Source: Populus alba | Taxonomy: Eukaryota > Streptophyta > Magnoliopsida > Malpighiales > Salicaceae | Length of the DNA: 64,000 nt | Reading direction: 5' to 3' | Assembly (NCBI RefSeq): GCF_005239225.2 | Contig: NC_133300.1 | Span: 13,979,875 to 14,043,874, forward strand | Shown: positions 1-11,419 of the stretch, in pieces | Numbering within the stretch: position 1 is the stretch's first letter | Layout of the letters: every line of letters starts with the position of its first letter | Notes under the pieces: generated by a model | Databases searched by the model: none | Told to the model about the DNA's origin: nothing | The model's input: only the letters and a program-made list of their open reading frames with translations | Made by a program: the position numbers and the translations under genes

Positions 1-656
1 AGACATTACAGATCCCCTGGTTTTCTTGGAGTTTTCACACGTCGCCCGTTGTTTTTTTTGGCATAGAACTGTTCCCAGCATTGTTATGGATTTTTGAATG
101 GTTGTTTTGTAATTTTTGAATTGTTTAAAGTAATTTTTGTTTAATATAATTGTTGTTTAGTTTTTTTTGAATTTTTATAATTTGTAGTGTGGATGTAAAA
201 AAGGAAAAAGAAAAAGAAAAGATACAAAAAAATATAGTAAAAGTGAATGTGTGTGTTTGTATTTGTTTTGTGGATTTTATTTTTATTTATTTTTATGATA
301 AAATCACAAAGGCAAAAGAAGAATTTAATATTTTGATTGGCTCACGGTCAAGAATTATTAACTTATACATAAGTTGTATTTCTAATATCCGATGAAAAGA
401 CAAAATTTTTAAAACTTCCTTAACACGTCAAAGCCAAGAAGCAGCTTACCTCAGGTAGGGTGCGTTAAAAGTGCTAATACCTTACCTAACCACAACCAGT
501 CCCTTACCCGCGAATCTCTGACAAGACCAGTACACCTGGGTTTCCTAGTAGCCTTCGATTAAATAGTAGGTGGCGACTTCCAATGAACCAATCCAATCAA
601 GCAAACACATAACGAGAAAAAATTGCCAGCCGACGCCGCACGGGTGACGTGCGACA
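1..656 (+). repeat. 5' LTR (3' portion only)
   Basis: Nearly the same as 6001-6665, with small differences. It ends in GTGCGACA, directly before the primer binding site. The beginning lies outside the window. Confidence 0.85.
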
Positions 657-659
657 TAA

Positions 660-677
660 TGGCAACTCCACTAGGGA
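660..677 (+). other. Primer binding site of LTR element 1
   Basis: TGGCAACTCCACTAGGGA starts three bases after the LTR end. The related element at 39250-49598 has TGACGACTCCACTGGGGA in the same place on the - strand. The conserved position and sequence support a tRNA primer site, probably of tRNA-Arg type (inference). Confidence 0.6.
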
Positions 678-3414
678 AGGTACTGTTTCTGACAATATTG
701 GACTAAGCTTTATGTATTTGATGTGTTTAAGTTTTTGTATTTTTGTCTTGTTTCATTTTTGTTTTATCCATGCATTTTGTAGAATTGTTCCATGCATCAC
801 ATGTCTTTATTTTTTAAAGCACACACAAGCTTCTAGGTTAGGTGGGGAACTAGCGATCTGCCCTAAGACTATTGGTTAGGGTTCAGATGCGTGAAACACC
901 CAACTCATATCTAAGTGTCTGCTTGGTAATGGCAGGTATACATGTCTTAACCATTTCTCGCAACACCCCTATACTGTCTTTACGAAGAACGTCACTGGGC
1001 AGATATGAGACCCTTTTAAGACCAGATAGAAAACCTACTCATTTTCACATAATGAATAGAACCTATCCTTAGGTTGTATGTTCTATCATTATTTGCATCA
1101 GGGCAAGCCCTTTTTGAAGCATCTTGAACTCAAGACTTGTGGGTGACACAATGGTCGTCACTCAGAAAATTTTTATTGTAGAGTTTGGGCAAAAATCACG
1201 ATTCTTGTTCAATCATACAAGAGTTACGACCATATTGTCACTCCTTAAAGGGCGAGTTTATCATATAGATTACATGTTCATACATTTGTCATGCATGACC
1301 TGGTATGAAAAGTAGGTCCCCTACGAGTCTACAACACCCAACTTTGAACGAAAAAAACACGGAAGATGAAGAGTGTACTAGTTGTAACGTCCATTTTTAA
1401 GAAGAGTTGGAGTTTCTGAAGATAAGTGTGACTTGCCTCTAGCTTACTTGAGCAAATATTGAAAAATAACTCTAGCGAAGTTTCTTCCAACTGACCAATC
1501 ATCTTTGTTCAAAACCCAACAACGATTCAGCTCGAAGAAATACGGGGCAAACATGGTTAAAATGCCTCAACACAATCTAGCATTTATGCAAAAGCTTTTA
1601 TGGGAAGATTGATCGAAGGGGAATTGCACCACCGTTGCAGAATGAAGCATGTTCTTGTTCTGCAAAAAAAAAAAAAAAATTACCTCAGTTTGACTATGCC
1701 TACAAAACTTCTTGTTTTTTGTTAGTAACTTTGCTTGAAATTCCACAACACTTTCTTTGTCAAATGAGCATTTATTGTTAATAAGATCATGTGTTTATAA
1801 CATACCTTCATTTTTGTTGTTGTTTCATGCAAGTAACACATTGAGCATAACCGTTAAGCATGAAACCATCACACCAAGAATCTTTGGGTGTGTTTCCCTT
1901 TTATTCCAAAACTATACATGATCGTACATGTTCACAAGCATTTTTGGAAATTCAAAGTTTAGTACAAAAACAGAAATTATGTTGATGTTTGTCTAAAACA
2001 AACGAGTTCTAGAAATTCAGGTGATTCATTAGAAAGGTAAGCATACACCTAGAAAACCTAAAAAAAAAAACACCATGAAGTGACTCCAAAAGCAAAGTTT
2101 TATTTGAATGAATAATGAGAAATCACGTTGCATACTCGCATGAAAGCAAAGCTTACCGATCCTAAGTGCATGAGTTTGAAATGAGGAAAGGTCATTTTTG
2201 ATCATTTGTTCACGAGGCTAAAATATATCATTTGCAGTCCCCTTTTGAGCCTAATGCTTTTCTTGACATAAATAACCTTGGCTAGGATCACACCCCATAC
2301 TGGGGGCAAGTGCGATGACATAGAAAAAACCTTAATGATTGAAAGTGCCCAAACAACATTAGGGGGCATAAAAGAAAATTCTCAATCATCAAAGGTACCT
2401 AAACAAAGATGGGGGCATGAAGAAAAAAATCCAAAGGATCCAAAAATTTTGAGCTAAAAAAAAAACCAATATGATGATGCTCAAAACCATATAAAGAAAA
2501 CAAAAACAAAGAGAAAAAGCCCAAGCCCAACACTAGGGGGCACAATAGACAATTTTGGAAAGACATTCAAATGACAAAGGTCAAGAAACAAGCACAAGTG
2601 ATCCTTAGTCTTGAAATCCCTTAAACACCTTTTGAGCTTATAAATATCATTTTCTTAATAACCAATAGCCCAAGCCTACATTACGTGCTTAATGAAGCCC
2701 TTTCTGATCAAAGGCAAGCAATCTAGATCGATAGACAATACTTTCTCATGCAAACCAAATCATTATTCATGCAAATAAAATGAATGCTTTCAAGACTGGT
2801 TCTTTGAAACCCTCAAATTAAATCTTAAACCTTTTTCGACCAGCCAAATGTCACTTCATATTTTTCACCAAAAGCAAAACAAAAAATTTTCATCACTTCT
2901 AATAACCTCTCCATAGGAATCACGTAAATTTCTTCAGAATGAATTTTCTTTGAATCGATGTCAAAATGATTTTTGTGTCTGGAATAGCTTTAGAAATCCA
3001 AAAATTCAGCATGAAAACAACTCCTTATTAAACCTTCCTTCACATAGCCTCATCCCAAACCCGAATTGAACACTTGGGGGCATGATCAAGCTAGGGGGCA
3101 ATAATAATAATAAGAAAAACATCTGGTAGGGCTAGCTCCATGATTCCCTTTCTAAAAAACTATCGGGCAAAATTGGCAACCTTTGAGATAAAAGGACGGA
3201 GGACAAAGAAATATGATGATATCAGGTCTTTCCTATGGGTCAAAATCACATAAGATGACTTGAGTAAGCAAGAGTGAAAAGAACATCGAAGTTCACTACC
3301 AACACTCCAACTTTTGAGAAAGGAAAGACACCATAAAAAAATAGGGACCTATATTTCTCAAGTACGTGTACATGCATATTGATCATAATGTATTATTTTC
3401 AACATTGTCAGATC

Positions 3415-3875
3415 GGTGTTTCATTATCACCTTTTGGGTAGTGCGTCTTCTAACCCTACCTCATTCCGAGTGTGCCTTTGAGCCCTCACTTCCTTTTGTG
3501 TGTGCCTTTGAGCCACAATTTCTCAGGTAGTGTGCTTTCTAACCTTACCACATTTCGAGTGCGCCTTTGAGCCCTCACTTCTCAAATAGTGCGTTTTCTA
3601 ACCCTACCTCCTTTCGAGTGCGCCTTTAAGACACCACCTCTTGGGTAGTGCGTTTTCTAACACTACCTTTTTTCGAGTGTGCCTTTGAGCCCTCACTTCT
3701 CAAGTAGTGCGTTTTCTAACCCTACCTCCTTTCGAGTGAGCCTTTGAGCCACCACCTCTTGGGTAGTGCGTTTTCTAACCCTACCTCCTTTTGAGCGTGC
3801 CTTTGAGCCCTCACTTCTCAGGTAGTGCGTTTTCTAACCCTACCTGCTTTCGAGTGCGCCTTTGACCCATCGCCA
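3415..3875 (+). repeat. Tandem array A inside LTR element 1
   Basis: About eight units of 55-60 bases alternate GTGCGTTTTCTAACCCTACC with GAGTGCGCCTTTGAGCC. The units differ slightly from one another. No reading frame stays open through the array. Confidence 0.85.
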
Positions 3876-3884
3876 ACATTTTTC

Positions 3885-4400
3885 TAGGTAGGTCACTCAT
3901 TACAACGCGACCAATTCTCCATGTTTTTTTATCTGGGTAGGTCACCCATTACAATGAGACCATTCTTCCACCTGGGTAGGTCACTCATTACAATGAGACC
4001 ACTCTTTCCTTTTTTTTTGGGTAGGTCACCCATTACAATAAGACCAATATTTTTCTGGTAGGTCACCCATTACAACACGACCAATTCTCCATGTTTTTTT
4101 ACCTGGGTAGGTCACCCATTACAATGAGGTCATTCTTTCACTTGGATAGGTCACCCATTATAATGAGACCACTCTTTCCTTTTTCTTTGGGTAGGTCACT
4201 TATTACAATGAGACCGCCTCTTTCACTTGGATAGGTCACCCATTATAATGAGACCACTCTTTCCTTTTTCTTTGGGTAGGTCACTTATTACAATGAGACC
4301 GCACTTCATATCTTTTCCATCTGGGTAGGTCACCCATCACAACGAGATCATTTTTCATATTCTTTCCACCTGGGTAGGTCACCCATTACAATAGACCACT
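3885..4400 (+). repeat. Tandem array B inside LTR element 1 (12 units)
   Basis: I count twelve units built around GGTAGGTCACCCATTAC followed by AATGAGACC, separated by short T-rich spacers of varying length. The reverse complement of the same unit is repeated about 21 times at 41545-42480 in the second element, so the array is a family trait whose copy number changes. Confidence 0.85.
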
Positions 4401-4404
4401 TTTT

Positions 4405-4890
4405 ACACACTTTTTGTTGATCGAGCTACACATATTTTTTTAGTTCCAGTTGAATGAGGTCGTCAGATGAGATCTCAGGTGGCTTTGGTTAAAGAAAATC
4501 GCTAGATGAGATTTCAGGTTGACCGAGCTGCACATATTTTTTTGGTTTTGGTTTAATGAGGTCGCTAAATGGGATCTCATGTAGCTTTGGTTAAAGGAAA
4601 TTGGCAGATTGGATTTCAGGTTGATCGAGCTACACATATTTTTTTAGTTCCAGTTGAATAAGGTTTCCAGATGGGATCTTAGGTGGTTTTGGTTAAAGGG
4701 AATCGCTAGATGGGATTTCAGGTTGACCGAGCTACACACATTTTTTTGTTCTAATTGAATGAGGTCGCCAAATGGGATCTCATGTGGCTTTGGTTAAAGG
4801 GAATCTCCATATGGGATTTCAGGTTGACCGAGCTACACACATTTTTTGGTTTTGGTAAAGGAGGTCGCCAGATGGGGTCTTAGATTAACA
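4405..4890 (+). repeat. Tandem array C inside LTR element 1
   Basis: About four to five units of roughly 105 bases contain GACCGAGCTACACA, GAATGAGGTCGCCAGATGGG and GGCTTTGGTTAAAGG. A short reverse-complement version is at 41390-41540 in the second element. Confidence 0.8.
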
Positions 4891-5073
4891 AAAAAAAAAA
4901 CAGAGAGAAAGGAAGAAAGAAAAGAGAAGGAAAAGAGAAAGAAACAGAAAAAGAAAAAGAAAAAGGTCTTTAAATGAGTGGATATTGAGCAACTTAGGAA
5001 GATAAGAAGACAAGTTTTTCTTTACAAACCTTACTATGCAAAACATTGAGGAGTTTTGCTTCGTAAGCATTGT

Positions 5074-5087
5074 AAAGAAAGGGCATC
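5074..5087 (+). other. Polypurine tract of LTR element 1
   Basis: AAAGAAAGGGCATC lies immediately before the 3' LTR start TGTTGC. The second element has AAAGAGGGGGCATT at the same position on the - strand. Confidence 0.6.
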
Positions 5088-6665
5088 TGTTGCTACCCAA
5101 TTTTTGACCAATGTTTTTGATAAATTTTCAAAAAAATCCAAAAAATAGAAAAAAAACAATGAAAATCCAAAAAAATATGTTTTTAATATATTTTTGTCAT
5201 TTTAGCATCGTCTCAAAAGAATTAAAATTTTCAAAGATTTTGGGAATGCGTTTGACTTTTAACGTGTTATTTTTAAAATCATTGATTTTCTTCATTGAGT
5301 CAATGTTGATATTATTTGTTTTAAAAAATACAAAAAATAAGAAAAAAAATCAAAATTTACAAAAAAAAAAATTGAGGGATCAAGTTTGGAAACCTAGTAA
5401 TATTTTTGCTTATATATACTGATCTTCAACACACACAAAGAGGGGGGGGGGAATTTTGCACAATTGAGGGAAATCATGAAAACCCCTATACCACAAAAAA
5501 CCCTAAAAAATCTTAACCCTTACTCCCCCCTCACCCACGCCGCTGACCACTTCTCCTCTGCCAAAGAGAAACCAGAACGCCCTCTCAGCCATCTCTCTCA
5601 CATACTATCTCCTTCTCGCCTTCACTACCGCCAAACCTAAAGAACCCCAACAACAGCCATGAATCAGCTCCCCCCTCCACAGATCCTTCCTCTCAGCTGC
5701 TCCCTCTGCTCTCCGTAACTCCTGAACCTGCCTCCATCTCCCCCATGAGTTCGCCTCTCTCTCAGCCAACCCATCGACCCCTCTCCATTTCCCCAGCGAT
5801 GACCTCTAATACTCCTTCCACAAACACCAGATCAGTCGTTTGAAGAAGAAGGATAGAATAACAAAACCTAACAGAGCAAGAAAACAACCGACCTGAAACG
5901 GGGAAGGAGAAAGAAAAATTAAAACCTATTGCTTATGTGTTTTTTTTTGTTACAAGTAACGGTGGTCCTCACTGCCAGCAAGGAAGGGGAGAGGGGAAGA
6001 AGACATTACAGATCCCCTGGTTTTCTTGGAGTTTCCTGCGGCACGCGCCGCCCGCTGTTTTTTTGGCACAGAACTGTTCCTAGCACTGTTATGGATTTTT
6101 GAATGGTTGTTTTGTAATTTTTGAATTGTTTAATGTAATTTTTGTTTAATGTAATTGTTGTTTAGTTTTTTTTGAATTTTTATAATTTGTGGTGTGGATG
6201 TAAAAAAAGAAACGAAAAAGAAAAGACAAAAAATATATAGTAAAAGTGAATGTGTGTGTTTGTATTTATTTTGTTGATTTTTTTTATTTTTTATTTTTAT
6301 TTTATGATAAAATCGCAAAGGCAAAAGAAAAATTTAATATTTTGATTGGCTCACGGTCAAGAATTATTAACTTATACTTAAGTTGTATTTCTAATATCCG
6401 ATGAAAAGATAAAATTTTTAAAACTTCTTTAACATGTCAAAGCCACGAAGCAGCTTACCTCGGGTAGGGTGCGTTAGGGGTGCTAATACCTTCCCTAACC
6501 ATAACCAGTCCCTTACCCGCGAATCTTTGACAAGACTAGTACATCTGGGTTTCTTAGTAGCCCTCGATTAAAGACTAGGTGGCGACTCCCAATGAACCAA
6601 TCCAATCAAGCAAACGTATAATGAGAAAAAATCGCTAGCCGACGTCGCGCGGGTGACGTGCGACA
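5088..6665 (+). repeat. 3' LTR of element 1
   Basis: A 1578-base LTR bounded by TGTTGC and GCGACA. The middle (about 5440-5960) is C-rich, unlike the AT-rich ends, and likely corresponds to the transcribed leader. Short open frames in it are not conserved and are not called as genes. The first five bases after it are ATATG; the matching left target copy is outside the window. Confidence 0.85.
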
Positions 6666-6870
6666 ATATGTTTTTGTTTTCAAAAGTAGTTTTGAAAAAA
6701 AAATTAATTTTTTTTCCTTCAAATTAATTTTTTTTTGGTGTTTTGAAATCATTTTGATATGCTGATGTCAAAAATAATTTTTTAAAAATACAAAAATATT
6801 ATTTTAATATATTTTTAAGCGAAAAACATTTTATAAAACAATTGCAACCACACTTCCAAACACCTTCATA
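6666..6870. repeat. MITE-like AT-rich dispersed repeat
   Basis: This resembles 54665-54865: both carry ATTTTGATATGCTGATGT or a close variant, then a run of T/A, and end near AACCACACTTCCAAACA or a variant. Only one terminal end is clear in each copy, so both look truncated. Confidence 0.45.
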
Positions 6871-7345
6871 CCAGATATGTGGCACGCAATGCTAAAAATT
6901 TTCTAATACTAAAAGAGAATATTGAGAAGATGATAATTCAACGCAATATGAGTTAAATTTACTAAAATATAATTCAAGATATAAGATTGAAACAAACCCA
7001 TTGAAAAGAAAAGCGAAAAGAAATTATAAAATTCAAGGTCTAATAACTTAATGTCAAAGGTGAAAACCAAAAAACAATCTTAAAAAAATATAACGTCGAA
7101 GAAGAAAGCCTGAGTCAACTTAAGCTAACTTTACGAACCCAACACCCACGATATGAGATCGAGATAAAAAAAAGAATTTCAAAATAAGGACCTGGTAAAA
7201 AAGACCAAAGTTCATTAAAAAAACTTGAGCAAACTCGGTTTAACTTTACCAACTTGCTTTCGGAATAACCAAATAGAAAGAAAAGTGAAAAAATAACAAA
7301 GATTAAGGGCAAATAATTTAATGCAAAATACGGAGTTTTCATGGC
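6871..7345. repeat. Dispersed repeat (GTCAAC...GTTAAC family), fragment
   Basis: Non-coding, A-rich repeat with phrases of the type 'gagtcaacttaagctaac' and 'gatatgagatcgagataa'. Fuller copies lie at about 16590-17870, 20990-22620 and 37748-38562 continued at 51710-52910. No protein homology was recognised. Confidence 0.6.
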
Positions 7346-7379
7346 CTTCCATCTTTTTATAGAAGATTTATTAGAAAAT

Positions 7380-9140
7380 TTAGTTCCCTTATCGCACCAA
7401 TTATGAAATGCCTAAAGGAACATGCTTTTCAATTGACATATGAGGCAGAAACTAATTTTCAATTAGTGAAGTATAAAATAACCAATGCTCCAGTTTTGGC
7501 ATTACTGGACTTTAAGAAACTATTTGAAGTAAATTATGATACTTTTAGAGTAGGCATTAGAGGAGTTCTTAGCCAAGGTAGGTGCCTTATCGCCTTTTTT
7601 AGTAAGAAACTGTCTAGCTCAAAGAAAAACTATTGTAACTATGATATGAAGTTTTATGCTATTTTTCAAACTTTAAAGCATTTTAGACACTACCTTGTGC
7701 ATAAGGAGTTTATTTTAATTACTAACAATGAGGCTTTGAGGTACACAAATGAATAACATAAACTAAGTCATCAACATGCTAAGTGGGTGTTGTTTTTGTA
7801 GGAGTTCACTTTTTCATTGAGGCACTGATTAGACAATTTAAATAAAATGTGTGATGCTCTTAATTGATGTGTGACTTTACTCAGTACCATACGCACCCAT
7901 GTGCTAGGATTTGGTACTTTATGTGAGCTGTATTCGGGTGATGCCTCATTCGGTTAGATTTGTGTTAAGATAATGGAGGGTGGTAAACAAGATAACTATG
8001 TGTTTTTAAATGATTATCTTTTTCATGGTTTATAGCTTTGTGTTCCAGTTTGCTCTTTACTAGAGCATATCATTCGTGAATTTCATTATGAGGGGCATTT
8101 TGGATGGGATCAGACATTGGCTTTAATATCCACATATTATTTCTGGCCTAAGTTACTAGGACAAGTTTTTAACTTTGTCCAAAGGTGTGCTATTTGTTAG
8201 AGATCCAAGGAGGCCTTATCGAATGCTAGGTTGTACACCTCGTTACCAAGTTCCTAATGCTCCATAACTAGATGTGAGCATGGATTTTATATTAAGATTA
8301 CCCCATACATAACAGGTTATAGATTCTATTTTTGTTGTTGTTGACAAGTTCTCAAAGATCATCTATTTTATAGCTTACCAAAAGACCATGGATACATCTC
8401 GGGTAGCCTAACTTTACTTAAATAAGGTGGTTCGTTTGCATGGCATTTTTAGTTCCATCACTTCATATAGGGATGTCAAGTTCATGAGTAATTTTGGAAG
8501 AGTTTACGGGAAAGGATGAGAACTCAGCTGAACTTTAGTAATGCTTATCACCCTCAGACATATGGGCATACAAAGGTAGCTAATCGCAATCTCGACAACT
8601 TAGTGCAAAGCATTGTTAGAGATAAAGCTCAAATAGTGGGATATGGCATTGCTATAGGTAGAGTTTGCTTCTAATAGATCTTGGAATCGGACTACCCAAC
8701 TAAGTCCATTTGAGATTGTTTATGGGTATAATCCTTCTAAGGCATCGGAGTTAATTCTTGTACCTCACATCGGATGCTTGAGCATCTAAGCTACTTACAT
8801 GCCAAATTACTTGCTTGACATTCATAAGAAGGTCAAACAGACAATCAGTGACAACAATGCTACATATAAGGCTTTAACTAATACTTGTCTTAAACTCATT
8901 CTAAACTATATTCAATTATTATTATTTGTTCAAAAATTGGATACTCATCATAAAAGAGTGGTGTTTATGAGCAATCCTTATAAGTGTCAGGTTTTCAGTG
9001 GGCGACTATAACAAGTTGAAGGAAAGGAGGATAGGTCTTTGTGAGGTGTTGTAGAAGATAAATGATAATGCCTATAAAATTTATCTTTCTCATCATCTGA
9101 ATACTTCTGATGTCTTCAATGTTTAACACTTGTCTTTTTA
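7380..9140 (+). pseudogene. Decayed Ty3/Gypsy pol (RNase H to integrase)
   Basis: The open stretch 7403-7756 reads as the end of reverse transcriptase and the start of RNase H, with motifs such as NAPVLALLDF, FFSKKLSS and NNEALRY, the last in the position of the usual TDHEAL. Further on come an integrase zinc-finger-like segment (8063-8205), core-like fragments including SMDFIL near 8280 and AYHPQT near 8545, and a chromovirus-like C-terminal stretch ending HLNTSDVFNV near 9120. Many stop codons and frameshifts interrupt it, so it cannot make a working enzyme. No LTR pair could be assigned. The order of parts identifies Ty3/Gypsy rather than Copia. Confidence 0.8.
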
Positions 9141-9149
9141 GTTAGAGGA

Positions 9150-9660
9150 GGAATAGGACTTGAGAACGAGTTCTCTCCAATCTAGGAAGAATGATGTAGT
9201 TGGACTTGCGATACGAGTGATTCTAGGAGGTCAAGTATGGGTCTACCACAACTAGATAAGGATTTGCTCCAAATAGATTATGTGAATAGCCTAGCATATA
9301 CATTTATTGACTAATGAGACAGGTCTAGGTCCAAGAGGTAGTCTGGTTGTGCCAGGTTAGAATAACAGCTCAAAAGAGCTTTTTTTTTTTTTCGACTGTT
9401 GGAATCACACTCCAATAGTCGAATCTTTAGATTTTGAAAATCTCGTCCTAAGGCTTTAATTGTTTGCAGTTTTATTGATTTTCCTTGTTATTTTTAGATT
9501 TCATGCTTCATTCCTTTGTAATTTTGGATTTTTATTTTGTTTCCTAGTTGAGATAATGTTTCTGGTCTATTTAAGGCTTTATAAACCTTGTAAAGAGGGG
9601 CACTTGAGGATTGTTAATCTAGAGAAAATAAACCCTGTGAACTAGGGGTTCACATATGTA
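9150..9660 (+). other. 3' flank of the Gypsy fragment; possible LTR remnant
   Basis: The stretch contains TATTTAAGGCTTTATAAA (about 9568), a TATA-like signal typical of LTRs, followed by GAGAAAATAAACC. A short hairpin (CGACTGTTGGA / TCCAATAGTCG, 9393-9421) follows a T-run. A partner LTR was not found, so the assignment is tentative. Confidence 0.3.
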
Positions 9661-11300
9661 GCCCTTTCACTCATTAAAACTCATATGTTTTTTTTTCTTT
9701 GTTGTTATCTTTAGCTTTTACCTATATCAAATTTCAAATGGAAAAATACAATAAAATTGTTGTGAAATATTCTAACAACATATTCCATTGATATTTTACA
9801 ATGCTGGTAGATTTTGTTAATAGAAAAAACAATCCATTGATGAGATACTTCTAACAAAAGTTTTTCATCAGCAATTTCCTTGGCAATTCTAAGGCCAATG
9901 AAGTCTTCACTATTTACTTAAAAGAATATTATATTCATTATTTTTTAATTTTCTAGTAGCAGAAAGGAGAAAGGTTTAATGCTTATATATATATATATAT
10001 TCTTTATTTTTGTATTGAAAATGTATCTCATGTAAGTTATATTTTTACTCCAAGAAAAAAGAAAAAAAGAAGTAAAATAAAGAAAAATAATAAAAGGAGA
10101 TGTTATCATTTACCCCCAAGAAAAAATATAATATATTCTTTATTTCTTGCATTTTCTTCATCAAACCTCTTACATGTCCCTAAAATATGATGATTGAATG
10201 AGTAAATAAGGTGAGTGTGAGGATGGAAACCACCATTTAGAGGTGTAGAGATAGAGAGAAGTTCGGTTAGAGAAAGAAGAAATTGGAAGAGAACCAAGTT
10301 AAGAAGAGTAAGAAGAAGAACAAATTGTTAAAGAACATCCTTAAATCTTGTTTCAAATTCAAGTGGTAAGAAAAATCTTTTCTTTTTTTTCATCTTTGTT
10401 TTGATTGAATATTTGTTGGAAGGGATGAAACCCCCTTAAATGTGAAGAACTAGGTTTTTTTTTTTGTATATGCTGATTTTTGGAAACTAATGAAACAAAT
10501 AGAAGTAATTAGCAAAGAAGGAACAAAGTGAATAACAAAGAAAATTGAAGTATATCAAGAGGAAACCTAAACATAGGGTCGGCCACCTTTGAGCATGAAG
10601 GAGGGATAGAAATTGAATTGTGATCATCAATGTTTAGAGCTTGAACTAGCACTCTCAAGAGAAATAAATGATTAAAAAAGAATTTTCCAAGGTGTCATGT
10701 ATTCTTGGAATAGAGTAAGAGAAAGCATTGATTATGTCATGTTATATGCTTAAAGAATTAGAACATATCTTACAAATTTTAAACGTGAGATTATGGTGAG
10801 AAACTGAAGTGCTTGGAATGAAAGAACTTGGAAGAAATCGAACTTGGTGGTTCGGCCATAGGGTAGATTCCAAAGGAAAATTTCTTGATTTAGGAATAAC
10901 TCTTAAATGGAAGTGATGATGTAGAAATAGCTTATTGATGATATGAGAATAAATACTGTTGATGGTTTCAAATAGAAGTATGTATGCATATGAATATGTG
11001 TATTTGCTTGGAAGAAGAATTTATTAATGGTGAATAGAGGGAAGAGATTGGAGAAAAAACCATTAATACATACATAATTAATTATTATACATATAATTTC
11101 TAAATATAAAATATGTCTTGAAGGATATATATATATATATTGAATAAAATAATATGAGAGCTTTCATTTGTGATGTTGCCGTGTTGGTTATGGCATATAA
11201 GTCTTGACTTTTCAACTTGTAATTAAATATATTGATAGGAAGAGCTTATATTTGTGTTAATTAAAAAAAATAAAGAAAGCAATAATGATAATAGATGAGT
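9660..11300. other. Intergenic, no gene seen
   Basis: AT-rich sequence with short TA microsatellites near 9983-10000 and 11130-11140. No coding frame of note on either strand. Bases about 11150-11320 are shared with 23505-23640 and belong to the receptor promoter. Confidence 0.5.
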
Positions 11301-11322
11301 GATTAAGAGAAAAATTAGAATC

Positions 11323-11370
11323 AGTCAACTTGAGCATGACTTAAACACCTCTCAGCATATAATTAAAAGG
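11323..11370 (+). promoter_or_regulatory. Promoter core of receptor copy 1: W-box and TATA-like site
   Basis: AGTCAA at 11323-11328 is a W-box (TTGACT) on the - strand, and CATATAATTAAAAGG at 11356-11370 is a TATA-like element about 50 bases before the ATG. The same arrangement is kept before receptor copy 2 (34885-34930). W-boxes bind WRKY factors, which often act in defence; use here is inferred. Confidence 0.5.
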
Positions 11371-11419
11371 AGCTTCTCCTCTTGATTTCTTCATCTCTCC
11401 ACCTCTGGCCAAAAACAAA

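Larger units (their letters stand above)
1..6665 (+). mobile_element. Non-coding LTR retrotransposon (LARD-like), left end outside window
   Basis: Bases 1-656 repeat as 6001-6665, which marks two LTRs in the same orientation. The complete right LTR is 5088-6665, starting TGTTGCTACCC and ending GTGCGACA. The internal part (657-5087) has a primer-binding-site-like stretch, three tandem arrays and a purine-rich tract, but no gag, protease, reverse transcriptase or integrase. This is the layout of a large retrotransposon derivative that would depend on enzymes from another element. The LTR end contains AGGTGGCGACTCC, which I associate with Tat/Ogre-type Ty3/Gypsy elements (from memory, moderate confidence). 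It belongs to the same family as the complete copy at 39250-49598, which lies in the opposite orientation. Confidence 0.85.

Noticed and set aside
3415..4400. Regular repeats considered as a CRISPR array
   Set aside because: Units are contiguous and diverged with no unique spacers of fixed length, there are no cas genes, and the host is a plant.
4440..4637. 65-codon repetitive frame on the - strand
   Set aside because: Product of tandem array C; the repeat unit, not a protein, explains the open frame.
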